Assembly: GCA_015863215.1 (NCBI GenBank)
Contig: JACBXN010000015.1
Coordinates: forward strand, 1-39,935
Direction: 5' to 3'
DNA from: Aerococcaceae bacterium DSM 111176
Lineage (GTDB): Bacteria; Bacillota; Bacilli; Lactobacillales; Aerococcaceae
Length of the DNA stretch: 39,935 nucleotides
In this document: piece after piece, positions 1-8,884 of the stretch
How positions within the stretch are numbered: position 1 is the stretch's first letter
How the letters are laid out: each line of letters starts with the position of its first letter
Position numbers and translations under genes: made by a program
The notes under the pieces: generated by a model
What the model was told of the DNA's origin: nothing
The model's input: the letters and a program-made list of their open reading frames with translations, nothing else
Database searches by the model: none

Positions 1-56
1 TGTTGTGCATACTCTAGCTTTATATCAGAAGATATTTTCCTTACTTTTCTTCCCAT
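1..56 (-). CDS. Partial small basic ORF, possible transposase N-terminus
   Basis: Read on the minus strand from an ATG at 54-56, the first 18 codons give MGRKVRKISSDIKLEYAQ, and the gene runs off the left edge. An AAGGGAG ribosome binding site lies about 8 nt upstream. A short, basic N-terminus like this resembles the helix-turn-helix OrfA of IS3-type insertion sequences. That is an inference from a few residues, supported only by the large palindrome immediately upstream. It could instead be another small DNA-binding protein. Confidence 0.35.
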   Translation of the reverse strand, partial: MGRKVRKISSDIKLEYAQ

Positions 57-64
57 AATAAATA

Positions 65-118
65 CTCCCTTCATGATGGACAGTGATTTATATATTTCAC
101 TGTCTGTCATAAAGGGAG
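65..118. repeat. Imperfect palindrome, 22-bp arms, 10-nt spacer
   Basis: Arms at 65-86 and 97-118 are reverse complements with three mismatched positions. The left arm contains the ribosome binding site of the minus-strand ORF at 1-56. A transcript entering from the right would therefore fold that site into the hairpin. In IS10 and IS50 such hairpins keep outside transcription from producing transposase; the same role here is inference. The palindrome may also mark the end of the mobile element. Confidence 0.6.
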
Positions 119-268
119 CATATCATTGCGTGACTCTTTCGCGGATTTTTTATGTTGTTTAATTTCTGACACAATATAAACGGTCAGCTTCACTGCCATA
201 TTGATAGAATTATCTAACCAAAAGTGATACGGTTATTAAAAATGCTGCGTATTAAAAAGGAGGACAAC

Positions 269-415
269 ATGAAGAAGAAAATAATGTATGATGGTATATT
301 TTTAATCGTGTTGCTGATTGTGAGCTTTGTTATGGATACACTTTTCCTCTTACTGTTTGATCGAACTTTATCAGAAATCGTTCGGGATTTTGTTACAACT
401 TTAATATCACGCTGA
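269..415 (+). CDS. Small membrane peptide, 48 aa
   Basis: The ATG at 269 follows a strong AAAGGAGG site. A longer reading from 224 lacks such a site, so 269 is preferred. The peptide begins MKKKIMYDG, has one hydrophobic segment at about residues 10-30, and ends in a mixed charged tail. The stop codon lies inside the left arm of an intrinsic terminator, giving a compact single-gene unit. The family is not recognised. A toxin-like or regulatory membrane peptide is possible, but nothing in the sequence proves it. Confidence 0.5.
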   Translation: MKKKIMYDGIFLIVLLIVSFVMDTLFLLLFDRTLSEIVRDFVTTLISR

Positions 416-450
416 CTTTTCCAAAAAGAATCAGTGTGATATTTTTAATT
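403..450 (+). terminator. Intrinsic terminator of the small membrane peptide gene
   Basis: Arms 403-415 and 431-443 pair over 13 positions with one G-U, followed by a T-rich tail. The stop codon of the upstream gene is part of the stem. The hairpin lies just past the 3' end of the converging fic gene. Confidence 0.75.
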
Positions 451-469
451 TTATAAAATTATTTAAAAA

Positions 470-1348
470 CTAGTTTATGATATTGATATAGTATTCCAAT
501 CGGTCGTTAATATAGTTAGCAAAGAGTTGCTCCATTTCTGATGAATCTTTGTCATCAAACGCTTCATAATATCGTATTCGGTCTTTAAATTTAATATCAA
601 TAGGAGGATAACCTAATTTCATCAATTCTAAATTAATCAGTAACCTACCAGTGCGTCCATTTCCATCAATAAAAGGATGTATGCGTTCGAAGCGAATATG
701 AAACTGGGCAAGTCGTTTTACAAAGTTAACTTCCGTATTTTGATACCATTCTAGTAACTCTTCCATTTCTTTCTCAATTAAATAAGGTTGAGAAGGTGTA
801 TGGTCTGCTCCCATAATACGTACTGGGACTTGCCGGTATCTACCGCGGTCCTCTTTTTTATCTGTGAGAACCAAATAATGAATTTGTTTGATGATAGATT
901 CAGTTAGGGGTGTCTGTTCTTCGACCAATTGATGAACATAGTCAAATGCTTCTTTGTGACTAATCGCTTCAATGTGGTCTTTGAGAGGCTTTTGATCAAT
1001 TGTTAGACCTTGTAGCACATAATCAGTTTCTCGAAGCGTTAGCGTATTCCCCTCAATCGCATTTGAATTATAGGTGAATTCAACAGTAAACTCTTCATTT
1101 AATCGCTCAACTTCTCCTGGTGTTAAAGGACGTTTTGAATCTAGGATTTTTTTATTTTCTTTGATTTTGTCCAAAATACTTTCTTTGGAAGTATATCTTC
1201 CATCCTTGGGTTTAGGAATATTATTTGGAATTTTCCAAAATTTACCATCACGAAATGCACCCTCGATTTTCCCTTCAGTAGCCAGAGTCCTTACTCTGCG
1301 TTCAGAAATACCCCAGTTCTCTGCAACTTCCTTGACGCTTAAATACAT
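470..1348 (-). CDS. Fic family protein with N-terminal inhibitory motif and HTH
   Basis: Fic proteins usually transfer AMP from ATP to a hydroxyl side chain of a target protein. The canonical motif is at residues 224-235 (HPFIDGNGRTGR), with the catalytic His at 224. An inhibitory helix motif of the (S/T)xxxE(G/N) type sits at residues 95-100 (SNAIEG), on the N-terminal side of the core; its glutamate normally blocks productive ATP binding, so the enzyme should be self-inhibited. Residues 1-40 look like an excisionase-like winged helix that could bind DNA. The 292-aa length suits the Fic/DOC plus HTH group. The start has an AAGGTGG site and a TATAAT box lies about 30 bp upstream. No antitoxin gene adjoins it, which agrees with inhibition in cis. 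Targets are unknown. Confidence 0.9.
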   Translation of the reverse strand: MYLSVKEVAENWGISERRVRTLATEGKIEGAFRDGKFWKIPNNIPKPKDGRYTSKESILDKIKENKKILDSKRPLTPGEVERLNEEFTVEFTYNSNAIEGNTLTLRETDYVLQGLTIDQKPLKDHIEAISHKEAFDYVHQLVEEQTPLTESIIKQIHYLVLTDKKEDRGRYRQVPVRIMGADHTPSQPYLIEKEMEELLEWYQNTEVNFVKRLAQFHIRFERIHPFIDGNGRTGRLLINLELMKLGYPPIDIKFKDRIRYYEAFDDKDSSEMEQLFANYINDRLEYYINIIN

Positions 1349-1382
1349 ACTATCACCACCTTGTAATTGAATTATATCATTT

Positions 1383-1436
1383 TACGGAACAATAGAGAAC
1401 GGTTCGGAATGATACAACGGTAATTTGCGGAATGAT
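1383..1436 (-). promoter_or_regulatory. Three iterated CGGAAnnAT motifs upstream of fic
   Basis: CGGAA(C/T)(A/G)AT occurs at about 1385, 1405 and 1428, 20-23 bp apart, in the same orientation on the plus strand and just upstream of the fic promoter region (TATAAT on the minus strand near 1374). Spacing near two helical turns suits one protein face. Binding by the HTH of the Fic protein itself is inference. Confidence 0.35.
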
Positions 1437-1585
1437 GCGAGAAGTCTGTAATCTATAAAACATTTATAACTTTTATTTCGATTCCGATTACAACATAATT
1501 TTGAATTGACAAGTAAAACCCAGATGAGAATTTGGTCCTGGCTTTGACGCCTCTTATTAATGCGGAATTTACTATATATCCGTAC

Positions 1586-1738
1586 AAAGTGAGCAACGTT
1601 TTCGAATACTACCTCTAACTTTCTATAAATTTGCTAAAAGTGAGCATCGTTTCTAAATTTCTACTCCAACTTTCCACATATCAGCCCAAAGTGAGCAACT
1701 TTATCAAACTACCACGCCAACGTTCCGTAGCTACAAAC
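1586..1738. repeat. Tandem repeat, 3 units of 51 bp (AGTGAGCA family)
   Basis: Units begin at 1586, 1637 and 1688 with AAAGTGAGCA and share a degenerate remainder that includes CCAAC or CTAAC before a TTTC/TTCC. The period is exactly 51 bp twice. The array fills part of the gene-free stretch between fic and the purine permease. Apart from this array and the CGGAA motifs I see nothing definable in 1349-1780. Confidence 0.65.
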
Positions 1739-1781
1739 AATCTGCCCCTTATACCCACAAACACATCTATGCCATACTTTC

Positions 1782-1816
1782 CCAAAAATAAAAAAGAGCC
1801 CTCATAAGAGAGCTCT
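1782..1816 (-). terminator. Intrinsic terminator of the purine permease gene
   Basis: On the minus strand the stem formed by 1795-1816 (AGAGC..GCTCT with a TTAT loop) is followed by a long T-rich run at 1782-1794. Confidence 0.8.
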
Positions 1817-1822
1817 GCGGAA

Positions 1823-3280
1823 TTAAATAATTGCCATAATAATGTAGTTAAGGATAAAGAGGAAAATTGAAACCCAGATGATCGGGTGAACTTCTTTGGC
1901 TTCGCCTTTAGCTGTTTTGATTAATCCGTAGAAGATGAATGCAGCGGCGATACCGTTAGAAATTGAGTAAGCAAGTCCCATGAAAATGCTGGCGAAGAAT
2001 GCTGGCACAGCGTCTGAGAAGTCGTCCCAATCAATTTCACGTAGCGAACTTACCATCATAATACCAACTGCGATTAATGCTGGTGCTGTCGCATTTGCTG
2101 GTACGATACTAATTAATGGTGATAAGAATGCGGCTAAGACGAAACAGATTGCTGTTACAACGGAAGTCATCCCTGTACGTCCACCTGCACCGATTCCGGC
2201 AGCAGATTCAACGAATGTTGTTGTGTTTGATGTCCCCATGATTGCTCCGATAATTGTCCCAACTGAGTCACCGAATAAAGCGCGCTCCATTTTTGAATTA
2301 CCTGAGCGGTTCATGATTGAATCTTCGTCTTCTTGTGAGAAGATGCCTGTTTTACGTCCTGTTCCGATGAATGTTCCTACTGTGTCGAAAATATCCGCTA
2401 AACTGAATGCAAAGACAGTCATTAACATTAGTGGAATACGTTCTGGTTGGCTAAATAATGATGGTAAACCTTCAGAAGTAAAGATTACGCCAAATGTAGT
2501 CCCTAATTCTTTAAAAGCATTGACGATTGAATTGTCAACGAATGAAATTTGTGAGAAATCAAAATCAATAATGAATAGCGTTAGAATCGTAGTAACTGCA
2601 ATACCGACTAACATTGAAACACGTGAACCACGCATGATTAATAATACAGTAATCATTAAACCAATAACTGTCGCGATTGTTGTGAAGTCTGTAAAGTTAA
2701 CTAAGGCTGGTAACACACCACCATTAGCAACTAAAGTTCCAATCTCACCACTTGCAGCAGTTGTAGCTTCCCCGTTAATTGATAAAATATTTTCGTTACT
2801 TACTGTGAATTCAAAAAGGTTCGCATTTTTAAAACCAATATATGCAATGAAAATACCAATACCTGCTGAAATACCGTGTTGTAAAGCTTCTGGAATGGCT
2901 GTGATTAAAACTTTACGAATGTTTGTAATTGTAATAATAACATTTAGCACACCACAGATGAAAACCATTGATAAAGCTTCTTGCCAAGTAAAGCCAAGCG
3001 CGAATACAACCGTATATGCAAAGAATGCATTTAATCCCATACCAGGTGCCAGTGCGTAAGGGACATTTGCGTATAATCCAATAAATAATGTCGAGATAGC
3101 TGATGCAAATAATGTCGCTAAGAATACGGCTTGTTGTGGCATTCCAGTTTGAGACAGGATAGCAGGGTTGACGAAAATGATGTATGACATCGCTAGGAAT
3201 GTAGTAATCCCGGCAGAAACTTCAGTACCAAATGTCGTACCATGCCCTTTAAAATCAAAAAATTGTTCCAAAGATTTCAT
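1823..3280 (-). CDS. NCS2 family purine permease, AzgA/PbuG-like
   Basis: A 485-aa polytopic membrane protein. Its N-terminus (FKGHGTTFGTEVSAG, then TFLAMSYIIFVNP) and the APGMGLNAFF segment are typical of the AzgA/PbuG branch, which imports guanine, hypoxanthine or adenine with protons. About 12-14 membrane segments are visible by hydrophobicity. The internal SFADIFDTVGT-like segment (here SLADIFDTVGTFIGTG) is the conserved helix-8 region. The ATG follows AGGAGG at good spacing. On the minus strand a TATAAT lies about 30 bp upstream, and a PurBox-like CACGAACAAT (plus-strand 3370-3382) lies further up. Regulation by PurR is plausible but the match is imperfect. The exact purine cannot be read from sequence. 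Confidence 0.9.
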   Translation of the reverse strand: MKSLEQFFDFKGHGTTFGTEVSAGITTFLAMSYIIFVNPAILSQTGMPQQAVFLATLFASAISTLFIGLYANVPYALAPGMGLNAFFAYTVVFALGFTWQEALSMVFICGVLNVIITITNIRKVLITAIPEALQHGISAGIGIFIAYIGFKNANLFEFTVSNENILSINGEATTAASGEIGTLVANGGVLPALVNFTDFTTIATVIGLMITVLLIMRGSRVSMLVGIAVTTILTLFIIDFDFSQISFVDNSIVNAFKELGTTFGVIFTSEGLPSLFSQPERIPLMLMTVFAFSLADIFDTVGTFIGTGRKTGIFSQEDEDSIMNRSGNSKMERALFGDSVGTIIGAIMGTSNTTTFVESAAGIGAGGRTGMTSVVTAICFVLAAFLSPLISIVPANATAPALIAVGIMMVSSLREIDWDDFSDAVPAFFASIFMGLAYSISNGIAAAFIFYGLIKTAKGEAKEVHPIIWVSIFLFILNYIIMAII

Positions 3281-3423
3281 AATTTCCTCCTAAATTTTGA
3301 TGCCCTAATTATAGCCCAGCCGATTTTGAATTGAGAAAAATGATAAACATTTAATCAAATGAGAAGGTGATTGTTCGTGTTTTTTCTGAAAATAACGGAT
3401 AATTCCCGATAATGGCGCGTATA

Positions 3424-3432
3424 TGCTATAAT
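3424..3432 (+). promoter_or_regulatory. Extended -10 promoter element
   Basis: TGC TATAAT (TATAAT at 3427-3432) stands about 25 bp before the phosphatase start, which leaves a leader of under 20 nt and a weak ribosome binding site (AGTAGGTG). Confidence 0.55.
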
Positions 3433-3456
3433 ATGACTAGAAAGTAGGTGCTCTAA

Positions 3457-4164
3457 ATGGTTAGACAAGCATTGGTTATCGGAGATGTTCATGGAATGAT
3501 TCATCATTTGGAGCAACTCTTACAACAATGGTCACGGGGAAATGAACAACTCATCTTTGTGGGCGATTATATTGATCGTGGAATTGATAGTCGTCAAACA
3601 TTATTATTGGTTCATGAACTGACTATACTTAAAGGCGCGATTGCCTTAAGAGGGAATCATGAAGAAATGTTGATTGATTTCTTACACAATCCGCGTGACT
3701 ATTGGACGCAGTATTATTTAAATAGTGGCAACACGACAGTGGCCGATTTATTGGATATGAAGGTTGAAGAGGTGTCGTCTGAATCTGGCGAGTTATATCA
3801 AAGAGAAATTTTATCCACTTATCCATGGCTACTTCCTTGGTTAGAACAATTACCTTATTACACTGAATTTGGTGAATTTATCATTGTTCATGCAGGGGTT
3901 GATTTAGAAATTGAGGATTGGCGCGATTCTGGCAGTGATATATTCACCTGGACGCGCGACGAATTTCTAACCGCTCAAAATAATACTGGTAAACAAATAA
4001 TATTTGGCCATACGCCAACGATTACGATGCAACCCGAAGGTGGTTTGTATCAGAGTGCTGATGGGAAATTGGGAATTGATGGTGGAGCGGTATATAATTT
4101 AGCCTTAATTGGTTTGAGAATTACCCCCGATGCCATTTCCGAAGTGATTTCCATCACGATTTAA
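3457..4164 (+). CDS. PPP-family metallophosphatase
   Basis: A 235-aa protein with the full set of PPP metallophosphatase motifs: GDVHG at residues 9-13, GDYIDRG at 36-42, RGNHE at 65-69, then His145 and His185 (GHTP). These residues bind two metal ions. Family members are Ser/Thr protein phosphatases and diadenosine tetraphosphatases of the PrpE/ApaH type; the sequence does not separate these. It is cytoplasmic, with no signal peptide. It lies 15 bp upstream of tex on the same strand with no terminator between, so the two are probably co-transcribed. Confidence 0.88.
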   Translation: MVRQALVIGDVHGMIHHLEQLLQQWSRGNEQLIFVGDYIDRGIDSRQTLLLVHELTILKGAIALRGNHEEMLIDFLHNPRDYWTQYYLNSGNTTVADLLDMKVEEVSSESGELYQREILSTYPWLLPWLEQLPYYTEFGEFIIVHAGVDLEIEDWRDSGSDIFTWTRDEFLTAQNNTGKQIIFGHTPTITMQPEGGLYQSADGKLGIDGGAVYNLALIGLRITPDAISEVISITI

Positions 4165-4179
4165 GAAGGAGAGAATTAA

Positions 4180-6360
4180 TTGACAGAACAGTTAACACCC
4201 GTATCATTTACACAAGCAGTCAGTAAGCAATTGTCGATCCCTGTGAGTAAAGTCCAAGCAACATTGGATTTACTAGCAGAAGGCAATACCATTCCATTTA
4301 TCGCTCGTTACCGTAAAGAGGCAACGGGTTCATTGGATGAGGTACAAATTAACGACATTCAACAAACGAATCATCAATTTACCCAGTTACATGAGCGTAA
4401 AGAGGATGTTATTCGTTTAATTGACGAGCAGGAACAATTAACACCTGAATTAAAAGCCGACATTGAAAAGGCAACAACACTCCAACAAGTTGAAGACTTA
4501 TACCGCCCTTACAAGCAAACACGCCGTACTAAAGCGATGATTGCTAAAGAACAGGGGTTAGAACCTTTAGCTCTTTGGCTGTTATCAGCAGAAGGCGACG
4601 CTGCGCCACTTGAATTTGCGGCTACTTTTGTCAGTGAAGAGGTGGAATCAGCCGAAGAGGCACTTGCTGGAGCGCATGAAATTATTGCCGAAATGGCTGG
4701 TAATGACGCAGCTTTCCGTGAATTCATCCGTAAATACACCCGCTATAATGGAATGTTAACGAGCGCGGTCAAGCCTAAGGCTGAAGACGAGAAGCAAGTC
4801 TATCAAATGTATTATGACTACAATGAAAAGTACAACGGCGTTTTACCGCACCGCGTTTTAGCACTGAATCGCGGGGAAAAGGAAGGCGTCCTCAATGTCA
4901 AAATTGAGGTAGCGGACGAACCAGCGGTTAATTACATGGTCAAAAACATGGTTGATGAAAAGGTACCTGCCGAAAAGCGCGAATTAGTAATCACTGCGAT
5001 CGAAGATGGGTATAAACGATTTATTCAACCGTCAATTGAACGTGAATTGCGTAATGACTTAACGGTTGTCGCTGATGAACAAGCAATTAATGTATTCGGG
5101 GAAAATTTACGTAACCTTCTTCTGCAACCACCATTAAAGGGACAAACGATTTTAGGTTTTGACCCGGCTTTCCGTACGGGTTGTAAATTAGCGGTCATTA
5201 ATGAAACAGGACACGTGTTGGATAAAGGGGTAATTTATCCCCATAAACCGGCTAGTGCTGGCCAACGTGCGGCAGCAGAACCAGCGTTAGTAGCGATGAT
5301 TAAAGAACATAATATTGATATTATTGCGATTGGTAACGGAACTGCCAGCCGTGAATCGGAACAATTCGTCAGTGAAGTCATTCAAAATAATGACTTAGAC
5401 ACGAAATTTATCGTTGTCAATGAAGCCGGAGCGTCGGTTTATTCAGCGAGTAAGATTGCCCGTGACGAATTCCCGGATTATGAAGTCGAAGAACGTTCGG
5501 CAGTTTCAATCGCGCGTCGTCTACAAGATCCGCTTGCTGAATTAATTAAGATTGATCCTAAAGCGATTGGTGTGGGGCAATACCAACATGACGTTTCGCA
5601 AAAGGATTTAAACGAACAACTAGATTTCGTCGTTGATATTACCGTTAACCAGGTTGGGGTTGATATTAACACGGCGAGCGTGCAATTATTGCAGCATGTA
5701 TCTGGCTTAACGAAAACGACGGCGAAGAATATCATTACTTTACGTGATGAAATCGGAAACTTCAGTAACCGCGGTGAAATTAAATCGGTGAAGCGTCTAG
5801 GGCCAAAAACTTATGAACAAGCCGTTGGTTTCTTACGCGTTCTAGGTGGGGAAAACCCGCTGGATCAAACGTCGATTCACCCGGAATCATATAAAATAGC
5901 CGAGGCCATCTTAGCGGATAATGGGATTGACGTCCGTGAATTGGGAAGTGATGATGCGACAGGAAAGTTAGCAGAATTAAAAGCAACTACGATCGCAGCT
6001 CAATATGACATCGGAGAAGAAACAGCAGAGGATATTCTCAAAGGTTTAATGAATCCAAGTGAAGATATTCGTGACGGATACCAAGCACCACAATTACGAA
6101 GTGATGTACTTTCAATGGATGACTTAGAAGTAGGCATGCAATTAGAAGGTGTTGTCCGAAATGTAGTCGACTTCGGTGCCTTCGTTGATATTGGTGTTAA
6201 AGAAGATGGCTTAGTCCACATTTCTAAACTATCTAAAAAGTTTATCAAACACCCATCCGAAGCCGTCGCAGTCGGAGACATCCTAGATGTAGAAGTAATT
6301 AGCATCGACAAAGACAAAGGCCGCATCGGACTAAAACGCATCTTTAATAAAAAGGATTAA
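4180..6360 (+). CDS. tex: Tex, RNA-binding transcription accessory protein
   Basis: A 726-aa protein matching Tex over its whole length. The N-terminal helical region starts SFTQAVSKQLSIP and carries NTIPFIARYRKEATG at about residues 35-50. A YqgF/RNase H-like core begins near residue 325 (GFDPAFRTGCKLAVI). Helix-hairpin-helix segments lie at about 490-560, and a C-terminal S1 RNA-binding domain at about 650-720 (GVVRNVVDFGAFVDIG). Tex binds nucleic acid and influences transcription and gene expression; its molecular role is not fully settled. The start is TTG at 4180, placed 7-8 nt after AGAAGGAG. Two hairpins end the unit. Confidence 0.95.
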   Translation: MTEQLTPVSFTQAVSKQLSIPVSKVQATLDLLAEGNTIPFIARYRKEATGSLDEVQINDIQQTNHQFTQLHERKEDVIRLIDEQEQLTPELKADIEKATTLQQVEDLYRPYKQTRRTKAMIAKEQGLEPLALWLLSAEGDAAPLEFAATFVSEEVESAEEALAGAHEIIAEMAGNDAAFREFIRKYTRYNGMLTSAVKPKAEDEKQVYQMYYDYNEKYNGVLPHRVLALNRGEKEGVLNVKIEVADEPAVNYMVKNMVDEKVPAEKRELVITAIEDGYKRFIQPSIERELRNDLTVVADEQAINVFGENLRNLLLQPPLKGQTILGFDPAFRTGCKLAVINETGHVLDKGVIYPHKPASAGQRAAAEPALVAMIKEHNIDIIAIGNGTASRESEQFVSEVIQNNDLDTKFIVVNEAGASVYSASKIARDEFPDYEVEERSAVSIARRLQDPLAELIKIDPKAIGVGQYQHDVSQKDLNEQLDFVVDITVNQVGVDINTASVQLLQHVSGLTKTTAKNIITLRDEIGNFSNRGEIKSVKRLGPKTYEQAVGFLRVLGGENPLDQTSIHPESYKIAEAILADNGIDVRELGSDDATGKLAELKATTIAAQYDIGEETAEDILKGLMNPSEDIRDGYQAPQLRSDVLSMDDLEVGMQLEGVVRNVVDFGAFVDIGVKEDGLVHISKLSKKFIKHPSEAVAVGDILDVEVISIDKDKGRIGLKRIFNKKD

Positions 6361-6380
6361 TTAAAATAATAAAATAAGGT

Positions 6381-6450
6381 ACTTTTAGGCTGCTGCCTAA
6401 AAGTGATTTATGAAGAGGAAGGAGTCGCTGAGGCGACTCCTCTTTATTTT
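6381..6450 (+). terminator. Double hairpin terminator after tex
   Basis: Hairpin 1 at 6381-6404 (ACTTTTAGGC, loop TGCT, GCCTAAAAGT) is followed by hairpin 2 at 6421-6440 (GGAGTCGC, loop TGAG, GCGACTCC) and a T-rich tail. Both stems recur elsewhere in the window after other genes, with different loops. Confidence 0.8.
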
Positions 6451-6496
6451 GGCCTGAGTTTGTAGGGGGCTTTGATAGAAAGGCGGAATGGAGTTG

Positions 6497-6597
6497 CGGG
6501 GATGCAAAAAAGTGCATCCTAACGGGATTGAAAATGCGGGGATGCGTGGATAGTGCATCCTTTTTAAATTTTGGTGGGGAGCAAAAAAGTGCATCCT
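6497..6597. repeat. Degenerate repeat, GATGCA/TGCATC family, about 40-bp unit
   Basis: GGGATGC recurs at about 6500 and 6540, and TGCATCC at about 6513, 6554 and 6590. Each of the first two units holds GATGC and TGCATC as facing arms about 12 bp apart. A single similar copy (GATGCA to TGCATC) lies near 20715. No coding sense was found. Confidence 0.55.
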
Positions 6598-6707
6598 CTA
6601 CCCTGAAATCAAGTTATAATGCCGATTACATAGGCTAACAACTCAAGTTAAAAGCCTAATTAATAATATCTATAAGTAAAGGTTATGGAAATTCATCCCT
6701 CCGTTAT

Positions 6708-6721
6708 TGAAAGCGTTGTCA
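6708..6721 (+). promoter_or_regulatory. cre site before the thiolase operon
   Basis: TGAAAGCGTTGTCA matches the catabolite-responsive consensus TGWNANCGNTNWCA at every position. It lies 76 bp before the thiolase start. CcpA binding here would couple the acyl-CoA operon to sugar supply. The site is seen in the sequence; its use is inference. Confidence 0.75.
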
Positions 6722-6796
6722 GAGAAGGTTAGTATTAAATCAATGAGAGATTACAAGAAATAGGAAAGTAATCATGAGAGATCAGGAGGAGATATA

Positions 6797-7981
6797 TTGA
6801 AAGAAGTAGTAATTGTATCAGCAAAAAGAACGCCAGTTGGAGCCTTTGGTGGCGCACTTAAGGGACTAGGCCCAGTTGAATTAGGTGTGATCGCAGTGAA
6901 AGGCGCAATGGCTGAAATCGGCCTCGACGGAAAAGAAGTCGATGAGGTTATCTTAGGAAACGTTTTAAGCGCTGGTCACGGTCAAAATGTGGCACGTCAA
7001 GTGGCAGTAAATGCAGGTCTACCAATCGAAACACCTGCTTATACAGTAAATAAAGTATGTGGTTCTGGTCTTAAAACAGTTGCACTCGCTGCGCAGAGTA
7101 TTTTAGCGGGAGACAACGATGTTGTTATTGCTGGTGGTACAGAAAGCATGTCCCAAGCAGGTTACGTTTTACCAGGTGCTCGTTGGGGTGAACGCATGGG
7201 CGATGGCAAAATGATCGATACCATGTTAAGTGACGGTCTAACAGATGCTTTCAACGATTACCATATGGGAATCACAGCTGAAAATATCGCGGAGAAATTT
7301 GACATCAGCCGCGAGGACCAAGATCAATTAGCAACTGAAAGCCAAAATAAAGCAGAAGCGGCAATTAATGCAGGACGCTTCAAAAACGAAATTGTACCTG
7401 TTGAAGTACCACAACGCAAAGGTGATCCAGTTGTGGTCGACACAGACGAATACCCACGTGCGGGTGTAACTGCTGAAGGATTAGGCAAATTACGTCCTGC
7501 ATTCAAACGTGAAGATGGAACAGTAACAGCTGCAAATTCATCAGGAATCAATGATGGCTCAGCGATCTTAATCGTGATGAGCAAAGATAAAGCAGACGAG
7601 CTCGGACTAAAACCACTCGCAAGCATCAAATCATACGCCAGTGCAGGTGTTGACCCAGCAATCATGGGGACAGGGCCAATTCCAGCCACTCAAAAAGCAT
7701 TAGAAAAAGCGAACTTAACAGTGGATGATTTAGATTTAATCGAAGCCAATGAAGCATTCGCTGCACAAGCATTATGCGTCACACGTGGTTTAGAAATGAA
7801 TATGGATATCGTTAACGTTAATGGTGGTGCGATTTCAATCGGACACCCTATCGGCGCGTCAGGTGCACGTATTTTAGTGACATTATTACACGAAATGGAT
7901 AAACGTGAAGTTCAACATGGGTTAGCTACACTATGTATCGGAGGCGGTCAAGGTATTTCAATGATCGTAGAACGTTCTTAA
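6797..7981 (+). CDS. Acetyl-CoA acetyltransferase (thiolase II)
   Basis: A 394-aa thiolase. It joins two acetyl-CoA to acetoacetyl-CoA, or runs the reverse cleavage in beta-oxidation. Cys88 in NKVCGSGLK is the acyl-carrying nucleophile. NEAFAAQ, His350 in GHPIGASGA and Cys380 in CIGGGQG complete the active site. Length and motifs agree with the degradative/biosynthetic bacterial thiolases (PhaA, AtoB, Thl). The start is TTG, 6 nt after AGGAGGAG. It is the first gene of a four-gene operon with hydroxyacyl-CoA dehydrogenase, crotonase and acyl-CoA dehydrogenase, and lies downstream of a perfect cre site. Confidence 0.93.
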   Translation: MKEVVIVSAKRTPVGAFGGALKGLGPVELGVIAVKGAMAEIGLDGKEVDEVILGNVLSAGHGQNVARQVAVNAGLPIETPAYTVNKVCGSGLKTVALAAQSILAGDNDVVIAGGTESMSQAGYVLPGARWGERMGDGKMIDTMLSDGLTDAFNDYHMGITAENIAEKFDISREDQDQLATESQNKAEAAINAGRFKNEIVPVEVPQRKGDPVVVDTDEYPRAGVTAEGLGKLRPAFKREDGTVTAANSSGINDGSAILIVMSKDKADELGLKPLASIKSYASAGVDPAIMGTGPIPATQKALEKANLTVDDLDLIEANEAFAAQALCVTRGLEMNMDIVNVNGGAISIGHPIGASGARILVTLLHEMDKREVQHGLATLCIGGGQGISMIVERS

Positions 7982-8014
7982 TTATTTTAACCATACTAGT
8001 CAAAAAAGGAGTGA

Positions 8015-8875
8015 GTGAAAATAGAAACAAAAAATATTAAAGTCATGGTCATCGGTTCGGGGCAAATGGGGAGCGGGATTGCGCAAAACTTTGCTCAGAG
8101 CGGATATACCGTTAATTTAAATGATATTAAGCAAGAATTTGTCGACGGAGCGCTAGCGAAAATTCAAAAAGGGCTGGAGCGCTCGGTTGAAAAAGGTCGC
8201 ATGACAGAAGAAGAAAAAGAGGCGACACTGGGCCGTATTTCAACGTCTGTGGACTATTCACCGGCCAAAGAAATGGATTTAATTGTGGAAGCAGCGACGG
8301 AAAATCCAACAATCAAACTCGATATTTTCCGCCAATTAGATGAATTAGCACCGGAAAATGCGATTTTAGCATCAAATACCTCATCTTTATCAATCACGCA
8401 AATTGCGGCATCCACGAATCGTCCGGATAAAGTGGTGGGATTACACTTCTTTAACCCGGTGCATGCGATGAAATTAATTGAATTGATTAAAGGATTGACG
8501 ACGTCAGACGAGACGGCTCAAAAAGTCAAAGCGATTGGTGAAAGCCTTGGTAAGACAGTCGTTGAAGCCAAAGACTCGGCAGGATTTGTGGTTAACCGTA
8601 TCTTAATTCCGTTAATTAATGAAGGGGCTTTTGTATTAAGCGAAGGCGTGGCATCTGCAGAAGAGATTGACCAAGCAATGAAATTGGGTGCCAACCATCC
8701 GATGGGGCCACTTGAATTAGGGGATTTAGTTGGTTTAGATGTTGTATTAGCCGTGATGGAGGTGTTGTTCAACGAGTTTGGCGATTCTAAATACCGCCCA
8801 GCGCCATTACTTCGTAAAATGGTTGAGGCTGGTAAGTTAGGACGCAAAACGGGTGAAGGATTCTTCAAATACTAG
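8015..8875 (+). CDS. 3-hydroxyacyl-CoA (3-hydroxybutyryl-CoA) dehydrogenase
   Basis: A 286-aa single-function enzyme of the Hbd/PaaH type that interconverts 3-hydroxyacyl-CoA and 3-ketoacyl-CoA with NAD(P). The dinucleotide-binding GSGQMGSG lies near residues 13-20. ASNTSSLSI is the conserved substrate-binding segment, and [14 protein letters not shown] contains the catalytic His. The C-terminal helical domain contains GFVVNRI and DLVGLDV. The preferred GTG start at 8015 is only about 3 nt from the AAGGAG site, unusually close. An internal ATG at 8045 has no ribosome binding site and would remove the usual N-terminus. The gap to the next gene is 9 nt. Confidence 0.93.
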   Translation: MKIETKNIKVMVIGSGQMGSGIAQNFAQSGYTVNLNDIKQEFVDGALAKIQKGLERSVEKGRMTEEEKEATLGRISTSVDYSPAKEMDLIVEAATENPTIKLDIFRQLDELAPENAILASNTSSLSITQIAASTNRPDKVVGLHFFNPVHAMKLIELIKGLTTSDETAQKVKAIGESLGKTVVEAKDSAGFVVNRILIPLINEGAFVLSEGVASAEEIDQAMKLGANHPMGPLELGDLVGLDVVLAVMEVLFNEFGDSKYRPAPLLRKMVEAGKLGRKTGEGFFKY

Positions 8876-8884
8876 GAGGTCGAC

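Noticed and set aside
1980-3059. Long plus-strand reading frame of 359 codons
   Set aside because: It is the complement of the purine permease gene, which has full family motifs, a ribosome binding site and a terminator.
3370-3405. PurR PurBox pair before the purine permease
   Set aside because: Only one PurBox-like half (CACGAACAAT) is convincing, and it has two mismatches. The second box in the proper facing arrangement was not found, so it is mentioned but not listed as a site.
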